64,000 bases of DNA from Bifidobacterium breve (GTDB taxonomy: Bacteria; Actinomycetota; Actinomycetes; Nanopelagicales; Nanopelagicaceae): the NCBI GenBank assembly GCA_945860275.1, contig CAMAPN010000004.1, positions 1 through 64,000 of the forward strand, given 5' to 3'. Both the position numbers and the translations under genes were made by a program. Positions 24,381 through 34,900 of the stretch are shown here, piece by piece; position 1 is the first letter of the stretch; each line of letters opens with the position of its first letter. Under the pieces are notes generated by a model. That model saw nothing but the letters and a program-made list of their open reading frames with translations, was not told the origin of the DNA and made no database searches.

Positions 24381-25051
24381 TTCACTGGAATCGCGGTCAA
24401 CGCCTCTGGTCGAGGTAGCAGCGAGAAATGTTGTACTGGCCAGATCACCAGGAAGGCGCGGCCAACAACTTTGTTGAGCGGAACCATTCCTTTGTTGGGA
24501 TCTTCTTGGTGATATCGGGAATCCTCGCTGGCTGCTCGGTGATCACCCATCGCCCACAGCGAGCCTTTGGGAACTCGGACATCAAATTTGGTTTCACTCG
24601 GCGCATTGCCTGCATACAAGTACTTCTCTTTGACCGCTTTGCCATTAATCACCAACGAACCCTTAGCATCACAACAGACGATGTGATCCCCGCCAACGCC
24701 AATAACGCGCTTAATTAAATGCTGCTTAGCAGGATCGGGTGCAAGTCCCACAAAGACCAATCCATTGCGAAGCGCTTGTAGCGGCGCTGAGCGCTTCTCT
24801 TCATATGCTGGTGGCAACCATCCTCCTGGATCGCGGAAGACCACCACATCACCGCGCTTGACGTCAGTGAAGAAGTTGCCAAGCTTGTTGACGATAACTC
24901 GATCATTAATCTCAAGGGTGGCCTGCATAGAGCCCGACGGAATATAGAACGCCTGAATCAAGAAGGCTTTGATGATGATTGAGATGAAGAGAGAGACAAC
25001 TACCAGGACAGGAATTTCGCGAAGGAGCGAACCCTTCCGCGGGAGTTTCAC
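24377..25051 (-). CDS. lepB: Signal peptidase I
   Basis: The 224-residue protein has an N-terminal membrane helix (about 11-33) followed by the catalytic serine block Y-I-P-S-G-S-M near 39-43 and the lysine block K-R-V-I-G-V-G-G-D near 113-121, then G-D-H-R-A-A-S-E-D-S near 168. It removes Sec and Tat signal peptides at the outer face of the membrane. It is the gene after rplS, sharing one base with it. Confidence 0.94.
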   Translation of the reverse strand: MKLPRKGSLLREIPVLVVVSLFISIIIKAFLIQAFYIPSGSMQATLEINDRVIVNKLGNFFTDVKRGDVVVFRDPGGWLPPAYEEKRSAPLQALRNGLVFVGLAPDPAKQHLIKRVIGVGGDHIVCCDAKGSLVINGKAVKEKYLYAGNAPSETKFDVRVPKGSLWAMGDHRAASEDSRYHQEDPNKGMVPLNKVVGRAFLVIWPVQHFSLLPRPEALTAIPVK

Positions 25052-25560
25052 TACTCGGATTTCTCTTTCTCAGTATCAGTCGTGCTCACTTGAGCAGCCT
25101 CAGCAGATTGCACAGCTTCAACTGCTTCAACCACTTCGACGGGAGCTAATACCTCTTCGGTGAGAACCTCTGCCTCGCCCGTTTCAAAGACAATCGTCTC
25201 GCTTGGGCCGAAGTTGCCACCGCGTCGCTCGCGAATCTTCGATGCCTTACCGCGAAGCTCGCGGAGGTAGTACAACTTCGCACGGCGAACATCGCCACGA
25301 CGAACTACTTCAATTTTTTCGATTACTGGTGTGTGGACTGGGAATGTTCGCTCGACACCAACTCCGTAAGAGATCTTACGAATGGTGAAGCTCTCACGAA
25401 CGCCGCTACCGCGACGTCGGATGACCAAGCCTTGGAAGACCTGGATACGTGATTTATTTCCTTCGATAACGCGGACGTGAATCTTTAATTCATCGCCGGG
25501 GCGGAAGGATGGGAGGTCGCGACGGAGGGTTGCCGCGTCAAGGGCGTCCAATGTGTTCAT
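25051..25560 (-). CDS. rplS: 50S ribosomal protein L19
   Basis: Residues 1-115 are standard L19: F-R-P-G-D near 19, V-x-E-G-x-K-x-R near 32, Q-x-F-Q-G-x-V-I near 40, and R-R[12 protein letters not shown] near 88-100. The protein sits at the 30S-50S interface. A 50-residue extension rich in Glu, Ala and Val follows; most L19 proteins end near 115. Start ATG 25560 follows a 166-base leader. Confidence 0.95.
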   Translation of the reverse strand: MNTLDALDAATLRRDLPSFRPGDELKIHVRVIEGNKSRIQVFQGLVIRRRGSGVRESFTIRKISYGVGVERTFPVHTPVIEKIEVVRRGDVRRAKLYYLRELRGKASKIRERRGGNFGPSETIVFETGEAEVLTEEVLAPVEVVEAVEAVQSAEAAQVSTTDTEKEKSE

Positions 25561-25726
25561 AAGTGCTATCTCGTTTTTCTCTGGTAATCGCCGCAGGTCG
25601 ATAACCTGGTTAGGACCACTTCGCGATCAGAAACTCGCTCCCCTGCGGCGGGGCGCATTTCTCGCCAAGGCGCCCTATTCTGCCGTGCCCCTGGGGATTA
25701 CCCAAATCCGGCCGCTACGTGAACGC
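25561..25726 (-). other. Leader region between trmD and rplS with possible RNA structure
   Basis: This 166-base gap holds no open frame. On the minus strand it can form a 6-base GC stem (GGGCGC 25651-25656 with GCGCCC 25670-25675, 13-base loop) and an 11-base palindrome TAACCTGGTTA at 25602-25612 near the rplS start. No T-run follows the stem, so it is not an obvious terminator. It might be an rplS leader that controls L19 level. Confidence 0.3.
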
Positions 25727-26422
25727 CTACTTGAGCCGGCGTGCGCGAACCCGTGCCTGCTCAAGGCGCCACCGGGCGATGGCCCCGTGATTGCCTGAGG
25801 TGAGAATCTCGGGCACTTCAAGGCCGCGCCAGAGCGGAGGTTTGGTGTAGTTGGGGTACTCCACCAGCGCCTCTTGCCCATCTTCGTCTCGAAGCACATG
25901 CGACTCCTCCACTAGCGATTCAGGATTTCCAAGAACCCCTGGCAGTAATCGAGTAATCGCTTCAATCATCGCAAGCGTTGCGACTTCACCGCCAGCAAGA
26001 ACATAGTCGCCTAACGAGAGCTCAAGAACTTCGATCTGTGCAACGTTTCGGTAATACTCTGGAATGCGGGCATCAATTCCCTCGTATCGACCGCATAAAA
26101 AAATCAGATGGTTCTCACGCGAGAGTTTTTCTGCAATTGGTTGCGTGAACTTCTCTCCAGAAGGCGTGGGAATAATCAGAATCGCGGTGGGATTTTCTTG
26201 GATTAATGGATCGATGGTGTGTGCGATTGGTTCAGCCATCATGACCATGCCAGCGCCACCACCGTATGGAGTGTCATCAACGCTTTTATGTACACCCAGC
26301 GCATGCTCGCGCAGATTATGTGTCGTACATTGCACGATGCCCTCTGTCTGAGCTTTACCTAATAATGAGAGTGACAGCGGGTCAAAATACTCTGGAAAGA
26401 GGGTGGCGATATCAATCTTCAT
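25727..26422 (-). CDS. trmD: tRNA (guanine-N1)-methyltransferase
   Basis: The 231-residue protein has the TrmD trefoil-knot signatures: I-A-T-L-F-P-E-Y-F near residue 5, D-D-T-P-Y-G-G-G-A-G-M-V near 48, F-L-C-G-R-Y-E-G-I-D near 107, and S-L-G-D-Y-V-L-A-G-G-E near 133. It makes m1G37 in tRNA and prevents frameshifting. ATG 26422 overlaps rimM by 11 bases; a TTG one codon earlier is less likely. Confidence 0.96.
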   Translation of the reverse strand: MKIDIATLFPEYFDPLSLSLLGKAQTEGIVQCTTHNLREHALGVHKSVDDTPYGGGAGMVMMAEPIAHTIDPLIQENPTAILIIPTPSGEKFTQPIAEKLSRENHLIFLCGRYEGIDARIPEYYRNVAQIEVLELSLGDYVLAGGEVATLAMIEAITRLLPGVLGNPESLVEESHVLRDEDGQEALVEYPNYTKPPLWRGLEVPEILTSGNHGAIARWRLEQARVRARRLK

Positions 26423-26930
26423 CAATCAGTCCCCCTGGAGGATCGATGAGAATTCGTCCACCTGCAATATCAACTTTTGGTACCAATGCCTTAACAAATG
26501 GAATGAGAAATTCCTTGCCATCTGGCTTAATGATCTCCAACAAATCTTGTGCAACTCCCGTGATAACTCCACTAATCTCGCCAATTTCATTGGAAAACTG
26601 AAGATCTGAGAGATGAAAGACCTTTAAGCCCATCAATTGTTGGATGTGGTACTCATCGTCGTCGACATCATCGAGATCGACTTCGGCAAGCAGTTGCACA
26701 TTGCGCAAACTTTCTCCTGCATTTCTATCGTCAAAACCAATAAAGCCAAGAAGTAATGTCGAGTTATGCCATCTAGCAGTTGAAATTGTTAACCCACCGG
26801 CGCGCGCCGGTTCGGTTGTTAATTGTGCGCCAGGATAGAAACGTTCTTCTGGTGAATCTGTCAGTACTTCGACGGTAACTTCACCGCGTATGCCATGAAC
26901 GCGACCAATTCGGCCGACGGTCAGGAGCAT
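26412..26930 (-). CDS. rimM: Ribosome maturation factor RimM
   Basis: The 172-residue protein has an N-terminal RimM barrel with V-G-R-I-G-R-V-H-G-I-R-G-E near residue 5, and a PRC-barrel C-terminal half with L-M-G-L-K-V near 100. It assists assembly of the 30S head, near S19. It lies two bases after khpA and overlaps trmD, which is the usual rpsP-khpA-rimM-trmD order. Confidence 0.94.
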   Translation of the reverse strand: MLLTVGRIGRVHGIRGEVTVEVLTDSPEERFYPGAQLTTEPARAGGLTISTARWHNSTLLLGFIGFDDRNAGESLRNVQLLAEVDLDDVDDDEYHIQQLMGLKVFHLSDLQFSNEIGEISGVITGVAQDLLEIIKPDGKEFLIPFVKALVPKVDIAGGRILIDPPGGLIDED

Positions 26931-26932
26931 TG

Positions 26933-27166
26933 TTATTCGTCAGCCTCGAGCAGATCTACTCGAATGGGACGACGGGCAAGTGCACTGGCAACTGTCCGAA
27001 GCGCTTTCGCAGTCCGTCCAGCGCGACCAATTACCTTGCCAATATCTTCAGGATGAACGCGCACTTCGTAGGTCAAGCCACGACGACCATTTTTTTCGCT
27101 CACCACAACATCAGAAGGATGATCAACTATCCCTTTGATGAGATGTTCTAACGCCTCATCAATCAT
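26933..27166 (-). CDS. khpA: KH-domain RNA-binding protein KhpA
   Basis: The 77-residue protein is a single type II KH domain; the R-V-H-P-E-D-I-G-K-V-I-G-R-A-G-R-T loop near residue 40-55 is the GxxG RNA-binding motif. KhpA binds small RNAs and mRNA, often with KhpB/Jag, and affects cell division. Position between rpsP and rimM is the standard one. Confidence 0.94.
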   Translation of the reverse strand: MIDEALEHLIKGIVDHPSDVVVSEKNGRRGLTYEVRVHPEDIGKVIGRAGRTAKALRTVASALARRPIRVDLLEADE

Positions 27167-27168
27167 GG

Positions 27169-27696
27169 CTACTCGCTTACTGGAGCGCTCTCAGGTGCGC
27201 TCTCTGCTTCAGGAGCTGCAACTGATTCTGCTACCTCTTCAGCTGGTGCTGCAGCTGGTACTTCTTCAGCTACTTCAGCTTTTGGAGCTGCTTTCGCAGC
27301 GAGCTTCTCTGCTGCGCGCTTCTTCAAAGTCGTTGCGCCATCTTTTGGCTCGTTCATCGCCTCTTTTGCCGCTGCCTCAAATGCTGCGCGTCGATCCGGG
27401 CGAGGTGGAGCAACTTTTAGTGTGCCCTCTTTGCCTGGCAGGTCGTAATACTTCTGCCAATCACCAGTGATCTTTAGTAGCGCTTCCACTGCAGGTGTTG
27501 GTGTTGCACCGACGCCCATCCAATAGAGCGCGCGCTCGGAATTAATGATGATTAATGATGGCTCTTGAGCTGGTGAGTAACGACCGATCTCCTCGATCGC
27601 CTTGCTGTTACGCGCAGAGCGCGAATCAGCCACGACGATGCGAAAGTGTGGGGTACGAATCTTTCCCATACGAGCCAAACGAATTTTTGCAGCCAC
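27169..27696 (-). CDS. rpsP: 30S ribosomal protein S16
   Basis: The first 90 or so residues are S16: K-I-R-L-A-R-M-G near residue 4, P-x-F-R-I-V-V-A-D-S-R near 17, E-x-I-G-R-Y near 37, and W-M-G-V-G-A-x-P-T near 60. About 80 further residues form an Ala/Glu/Lys/Pro-rich tail; S16 of E. coli has 82 residues in all. The start is GTG 27696 with a G-G-A-G-A-G Shine-Dalgarno five bases before it; a longer upstream frame is not likely to be translated. Confidence 0.95.
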   Translation of the reverse strand: MAAKIRLARMGKIRTPHFRIVVADSRSARNSKAIEEIGRYSPAQEPSLIIINSERALYWMGVGATPTPAVEALLKITGDWQKYYDLPGKEGTLKVAPPRPDRRAAFEAAAKEAMNEPKDGATTLKKRAAEKLAAKAAPKAEVAEEVPAAAPAEEVAESVAAPEAESAPESAPVSE

Positions 27697-27828
27697 AAAC
27701 TCTCCAAGTTCTTGTATGTAATGAGGAAGCGGGCAACTGCCTCGAGGGTTATGAGGACGGGAGAGAGGGCCCGTTCCCAAGGGTGCTTATCTTGCCAGCA
27801 GCTGCCCGAACCGCCAAAACGAGTGGCT

Positions 27829-29304
27829 CTAGCCGCGCTCCTCTTGAGCCCGCTTGGCGGGGTTCCCGGAGCGAGATTTCTTAACTGGCCGCTCGTGCGC
27901 TCGAGCAGCACGTGCGCCCATTGACCCGGAGCTAGGCGCCAGCCCTGGCGGCAACCCTGCAGCTGCCCCCATACCTGAGCCGCCCTGACGTAGCTGCTTC
28001 ATCGCTTTTTGTGCGGCGGTAAATCGATCGAGTAAGCGATTAACCGTTGAAACTTCATGGCCGCTTCCCTTTGCGATTCGAAGGCGACGTGAACCATTGA
28101 TGATCTTTGGATTGATGCGCTCTTGTGGGGTCATCGATTGAATGATTGCTGCCGCACGATCGGTTTCGCTGTCATCAATGGATTCGATCTGCTTCTTCAT
28201 GGCAGCGCCCTGCGCGCCAGGCATTCCTGGCAACATGCCAAGTAGCTTTGACATTGAACCCATCTTCTTCATTGCTTGCAGCTGCTCTAAGAAATCTTCG
28301 AAAGTGAAATCTTCGCCACTTGTGAACTTCTCTTCTAGCCGCGCCGCGCTCTTCTCGTCTAGGGCTTTCTTTGCTTGTTCAGCCAAAGTTGCGACATCCC
28401 CCATGCCGAGAATTCGTTGCGCCATTCGCTCGGGGTAGAACGGTTCAAAATCTTGACTCTTCTCTCCCGTAGAGAGAAAGAGAATGGGTTTTCCAATAAC
28501 TGACGTAACAGAGAGCGCAGCTCCAGCTCGCGCATCGCTATCAACTTTAGTAAGCACGACGCCATCAATGCCAACTGCGGTGTTGAATGCATGCGCTGTA
28601 TTTACCGCATCTTGGCCAGTCATTGCGTCGACAACAAAGAGTGTGTCATCGGGAGTGATAGCGCTCTTAATTGCGCGCGCTTGTTTCATTAACTCGACAT
28701 CGATACCAAGTCGTCCTGCAGTATCAAAAATTACATAGTTGTGTAATCGCTTCTCCGCGAAAGCTAATCCTTCCGCCGCAACTTTTATTGGGTCGCCAAT
28801 CCCGTTACCAGATTCTGGTGCGAAAACTGGAACGCCAATCTGTTCGCCGATTATCTGCAACTGCTGCACAGCGTTAGGTCTGGCTAGATCGCAAGCGACT
28901 AGTAGCGGCGTATTGCCCTGCTCTTTTAGCCAGAGCGCCAACTTGCCAGCAAGAGTGGTCTTTCCTGATCCTTGAAGTCCAGCCAACATGATCTTTGACG
29001 GTGGGCGTTTTGCCGTCGCGAGTGATCTCGCATTGGTGCCAAGAACTTTCAGAATCTCTTCATGAATGATGGTGATCACTTGCTGCGCCGGATTGATACC
29101 CGATTGCTTGAGTGAGAGCGCTTCTAATCCGCGACGCCTAACTTCACTAATCAACTGATCAACAACAATAAGCGCAACATCGGCCTCTAACAGTGCGGTG
29201 CGGATCTCTCCTAACGTTGATTCAAGATCAACGGGATTGATCCGCCCGCGACTGCGAAGTCCGGCAAGGGTTCGCGACATCCGCGAGGTAAGCGCATCAA
29301 ACAC
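27829..29304 (-). CDS. ffh: Signal recognition particle protein Ffh
   Basis: The 491-residue protein has an N-domain, a G-domain with G-L-Q-G-S-G-K-T-T near residue 110, D-T-A-G-R-L near 194 and T-K-V-D near 252, and a methionine-rich M-domain with M-K-K-M-G-S-M-S-K-L-L-G-M-L-P-G near 345, then a glycine/arginine tail. It binds signal sequences and SRP RNA and docks at FtsY. GTG 29304 has a TAGGCT box six bases upstream, so the mRNA is likely leaderless. The 132-base gap after the gene holds no frame and only the short leader of rpsP. Confidence 0.96.
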   Translation of the reverse strand: MFDALTSRMSRTLAGLRSRGRINPVDLESTLGEIRTALLEADVALIVVDQLISEVRRRGLEALSLKQSGINPAQQVITIIHEEILKVLGTNARSLATAKRPPSKIMLAGLQGSGKTTLAGKLALWLKEQGNTPLLVACDLARPNAVQQLQIIGEQIGVPVFAPESGNGIGDPIKVAAEGLAFAEKRLHNYVIFDTAGRLGIDVELMKQARAIKSAITPDDTLFVVDAMTGQDAVNTAHAFNTAVGIDGVVLTKVDSDARAGAALSVTSVIGKPILFLSTGEKSQDFEPFYPERMAQRILGMGDVATLAEQAKKALDEKSAARLEEKFTSGEDFTFEDFLEQLQAMKKMGSMSKLLGMLPGMPGAQGAAMKKQIESIDDSETDRAAAIIQSMTPQERINPKIINGSRRLRIAKGSGHEVSTVNRLLDRFTAAQKAMKQLRQGGSGMGAAAGLPPGLAPSSGSMGARAARAHERPVKKSRSGNPAKRAQEERG

Positions 29305-29310
29305 TCCCCT

Positions 29311-29316
29311 AGCCTA
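29311..29316 (-). promoter_or_regulatory. Candidate -10 element for ffh
   Basis: On the minus strand TAGGCT is followed by six bases and the ffh GTG. The AGGGGA between them is too close to the start to serve as a ribosome binding site, which favours a leaderless mRNA. Confidence 0.45.
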
Positions 29317-29331
29317 ACTGGCTACTGCTGG

Positions 29332-30962
<1,631 letters not shown>

Positions 30963-30980
30963 TTCATTCACTCCCACTCT

Positions 30981-31038
30981 GTTAACTGGGTTAACTGGCG
31001 TTTACTCGCGTTTACTCGCGTTTACCTGCGTTGCAGGT
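30981..31038. repeat. Tandem 9/10-base repeats and a palindrome in the amtB leader
   Basis: Reading on the plus strand: GTTAACTGG twice (30981-30998), then CGTTTACTCG twice and CGTTTACCTG once (30999-31028). The last unit runs into the perfect palindrome ACCTGC-GTT-GCAGGT (31024-31038). A GTTNAC-like core thus recurs about every 10 bases on one face of the helix. This sits 19-76 bases upstream of the amtB start on the minus strand. Such phased arrays typically bind a regulator, here probably a nitrogen regulator, but the protein is unknown. Confidence 0.6.
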
Positions 31039-31137
31039 GGGGTAACTATGGAGGGGCTCTACGTCGAAGGGGTTAGTGGCAGGTTTCGCGTTGATAAACA
31101 ATGGCGTACTTGTGTAACGCGGATGTTTCCGCAGTCC

Positions 31138-31983
31138 CTACTGGCTCAACAGGCCTGAGATATATCCCTCTGGCGAGAAGGGCGAGAAGTCGCCTACACC
31201 TTCCCCGGTACCGACAAATTTGATCGGTATCCCAAGCGAGCGTTCGATAGCTAGGGCAGAGCCACCACGAGTGGAGCCATCCAGCTTTGTCAGTACCAGG
31301 CCGGTTACCTCTACCGCAGCGGTGAAGTTCTCTGCCTGCGCTAAAGCGTTCTGACCCGTACTGCCATCAAGGACTAAAAGCACTTCAGAGACGTGCGCGC
31401 GTTTCTCGACCACTCGGCGAATTTTGCCAAGTTGGTCCATCAACCCCTCTTTAGTGTGGAGTCGACCTGCAGTATCAATGAGTACGTAATCAGCGCCCCG
31501 CTCAAGCGCCTGACTGACGCCATCAAAAGCAACAGCGGCAGGATCGGCGCCATCGTTGCCGCCGAAACAGATCAGGCCAGATCGCGCCGCCCAAGTCTCT
31601 AACTGTTCTCGCGCAGCTGCGCGGAAAGTATCTGCCGCAACAACAACTACAGATTTCCCTTGCGCAGCAAGAAGTGCGCCAAGCTTTCCGACACTCGTAG
31701 TCTTTCCGCTGCCATTAACGCCGACCACCAGTATGACCGTCGGTCCTGCGACGGCGAGATTGAGCTGACGTTCTTTTGTCACGAGTAATTGCTCTAGTGC
31801 GCCATGGAGTGAGAGCTTCTTATCTTCTTTCAATTGCTGCGCTACCTCATGGGCAAGAGTCGGACCTAAATCAGCGCTGATCAACGTGCTCTCGAGCTCT
31901 TGCCAATCTATATGGCCTCGTTCATGTGCCGCGCTCTCGTGGGCGCGTTTAAAGAGCGAACTGAACTTAGAAAAGATTGCCAC
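31138..31983 (-). CDS. ftsY: SRP receptor FtsY
   Basis: The 281-residue protein has N and G domains only: an N-domain start followed by G-V-N-G-S-G-K-T-T near residue 88, D-T-A-G-R-L-H near 170 and L-T-K-L-D-G near 230, closing with G-V-G-D-F-S-P-F near the end. The acidic A-domain of E. coli FtsY is missing, as in many actinobacteria. It receives ribosome-SRP complexes at the membrane. It overlaps smc by one base. Confidence 0.95.
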   Translation of the reverse strand: MAIFSKFSSLFKRAHESAAHERGHIDWQELESTLISADLGPTLAHEVAQQLKEDKKLSLHGALEQLLVTKERQLNLAVAGPTVILVVGVNGSGKTTSVGKLGALLAAQGKSVVVVAADTFRAAAREQLETWAARSGLICFGGNDGADPAAVAFDGVSQALERGADYVLIDTAGRLHTKEGLMDQLGKIRRVVEKRAHVSEVLLVLDGSTGQNALAQAENFTAAVEVTGLVLTKLDGSTRGGSALAIERSLGIPIKFVGTGEGVGDFSPFSPEGYISGLLSQ

Positions 31984-34900
31984 TAGGCGCTCTCTACTTC
32001 ACGAATTCGCTGCGAAATGACTTCAGTCACCCCGTCGCCACGCATAGTCACGCCGTAAAGCGAATCGGCAATCTCCATTGTGCGTTTCTGGTGCGTGACG
32101 ATGATCAGCTGCGAGTCAGCGCGCAATTCAGCGAGCACTTCAAGAAGGCGACCTAAGTTCACATCATCAAGAGCAGCTTCAACTTCATCAAGAACATAGA
32201 ACGGACTTGGACGTGCTTTGAAGATTGCAACCAAAAGCGCAACAGCCGTTAGCGAGCGCTCGCCACCAGAGAGGAGCGAGAGTCGTTTAACGCGTTTTCC
32301 AGGAGGGCGAGCTTCTACATCAACGCCAGTAGTGAGCCAATCTTCAGGGTTGGTCAGAATCAATCGACCATCTCCACCAGGGAAGAGTCGAGGGAAGATT
32401 TCACCAAAGGCTTTGGCGGTATCGCGGTATGCCTCTTTGAAAATTATCTCTACTCGCTCATCGACCTCTCGAACAATTTCGAGCAAGTCGCGACGAGTGT
32501 TCTTCAAATCCTCTAATTGGTCAGCTAAGTACTTAGCACGCTCTTCAAGTGCCGAGAACTCCTCCAACGCAAGCGGATTAATCTTGCCAAGAAGGGCGAG
32601 TGAACGTTCGGCAGCAGCAAGACGCTTTTCTTGCTGATCGCGACGATATGGAATGACTTCGGTCGAAATAACTTGCCCGTCATCATCTAAAACGAAAGTT
32701 GGGACATCATTTGTCGGCCCATACTCAGCAATCAAAGTTGGGATATCCAAGCCGAACTCGGTTGCAATCTTCTCTTCAAGTTGCTCAATACGCATGCGCT
32801 GTTCCGCGCGCGCAATCTCATCTTTATGGACGCTATCGGTTAGCTGCTCCATTTCAGCGGTGAGTTCACGGTTCTTCGAACGAACTGCAAGAATCTCACC
32901 TTCGCGTTCGGTACGAGCAGCTTCGAGTGCGCTGCGCTCTGCCATCGCTTTGGTGATGGACACTTCGATTTGGATTAACGCGTCGTATGCGATTTCTGCC
33001 AGGCGCTGCGCGACGACTGCAGCATGTGCACGCGCTTCCCGTTTGGCTATCGCACGAACGCGTGAATCTCGTTCATTCTGGGCGCCACGTTCGAGCGCAA
33101 CCGCACGCTCTGCCATCGCATTTGCCCGCTCTTCGCTGGTGCGCAGCGTTAGCCGCGCTTCCATTTCAACGGTACGAGCGAGTGAAACGCGCTCTCGTAA
33201 CTGGTCTACATCAAAAGTATCTGTTTCAACAATCGGCGCTGCGGCAATCGGTGCGTTCTGTAACGCGATCAGATCAGCTTGATAGCGCGCGATTAAGTCA
33301 TTTGCTTCACCGATTGACGAAGTGAGTCGTTCAGCTTCCGCATGTGCAGCCGAACGTGTCTGACTGAAAACGGCAATCTGCTCAGCTAGCGCTGCCATTC
33401 GGGCATCAGATTCATTAAGCGCAGCGAGCAATCGCTCAAGCTCAGTTCGCTGCGTTGAAACTTTTTCAACTGCTTGGGAAATTTCAAATCTCAGACGTTC
33501 GCCATTATGCGTGAGGTCAGTCAACTTCTGCTCGCTTACCTCAATTGCCGCATTCAATTCGACAACACTAGATTCGCTCTTGGAACCACCGCTGACTAAA
33601 TCACGACCGAGAATGTCACCTTCTTTTGTTACCACTCGCAGGGCTGGATATTGCTGAACGATTGCATGGGCGACATTGAGTGAATCGGCAATCACGGTAT
33701 TGCCAAGAAGTTGGGCAAGGGGTCGTTGTAATTGAGCTGTTCGAATGAGATCCACTGCTCGGTATGAACCTTGCGGTAGTGGCTGATTAAAAATGCTTGC
33801 CGAACTCTCTTGCGCGCCCACTACAACAATCTCCGCACGACCGGCTTTCTCGCGCTTAAGCAAGGTGAGCGCATCAAGGGCATCGGAGAATCGACCGACA
33901 ACTACGGCATCCGCAAGTGAGCCCAGGGCTGCACCGATGGCCACCTCCCATCCAGTTGCCACTTCCATCAAGGATGCGAGCGAGCCGAGTACGGGCACTT
34001 CGTTTCGAGCATTGAGCAGCGCTGCACTGCCATCACGAGATGCAACAGAGAGTTTGAGCGCTTCAACGCGCGCCTGAGTAGAGGAGCGTTCGCGCTCGAT
34101 CGCTCGTTCTCGATCGCGCAACGCTTCAAGCTGCGCGTTAGCGCTATCCAATGCGCTCTTCTTGCCTTGATAATCAGAATCTAATTGCTCTTCACCAGCG
34201 CCATGCCCTGCAATTTCGACCTCTTTTGCCGCGAACTGTTGCTGGGCTTGCGCTGCCCGATTTAGCGCATCATCACGATTGCTGGAGAGCCGTGCAATCT
34301 CAGCTTCACTTGCTTGAATTCGCGAAAGCAGCGAATTGATTTCACCTTCGCGCCGTGCATTTCCCTCGCGCACATCGGCTGCTGCGCGAAGAGCTTGCGC
34401 TAATTCATTTTCGCGCGCTTTCAATTCCGATTCTGCTAATGCCAAGTTTGAACTCGCCGCGCGCAACGCTTCTTCCTGTGTGGTGAGCGTCTGGCGGAGT
34501 GATTGTTCTTGCATGCGAATTCCCGCTGCTTCACGTTCCATCGCTTCCGGATCGACAGTTGAGGCGAGCACTTCTTCCGAATCAGCAAGATATCGAGCTC
34601 GTTCGCTAGCCAAGTTCGCGCTGCCGCGGAACCGCTCACGCAAGGAATTAAGTTGATAAAAAGTATCCTGCGCTTTAGCAAGCAGTGGCGCTTGGGAGAA
34701 AGTTAATTGCTCCAACTCCCCTTCCCGCGCACGAATGGTTTCGAGTTCGCGCTCCACTTCAGTACGTCTCGCACGGAGCGCACCCTCATCTGCAACTTCT
34801 ACGGTGAAAGTTTCTTTGAGTTGAATCAAGTCCTCTGCATAAAGACGAAGTTTCGCATCGCGTACATCGGCCTGAATGGTTGCAGCTTTCTTCGCAACCT

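Noticed and set aside
27697-27828. A small gene or RNA between ffh and rpsP
   Set aside because: The frames here are without start signals or family resemblance; the upstream frame extension of rpsP across it would break the S16 N-terminus.
30981-31038. CRISPR array
   Set aside because: The units are 9-10 bases with no spacers, so it is a tandem repeat; no cas genes are near.
31114-31129. GTAAC-N6-GTTTC (minus strand GAAAC-N6-GTTAC) resembling a GlnR half-site pair near amtB
   Set aside because: It is within a small hairpin (GCGGA-AACA-TCCGC) next to the ftsY stop, is a single pair and lacks the partner sites of known GlnR boxes; too weak to report as a GlnR operator.
32218-33282. Two long plus-strand frames (139 and 209 codons) inside smc
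   Set aside because: Both are Ser/Arg-rich shadows of the coiled-coil gene; no start signals.
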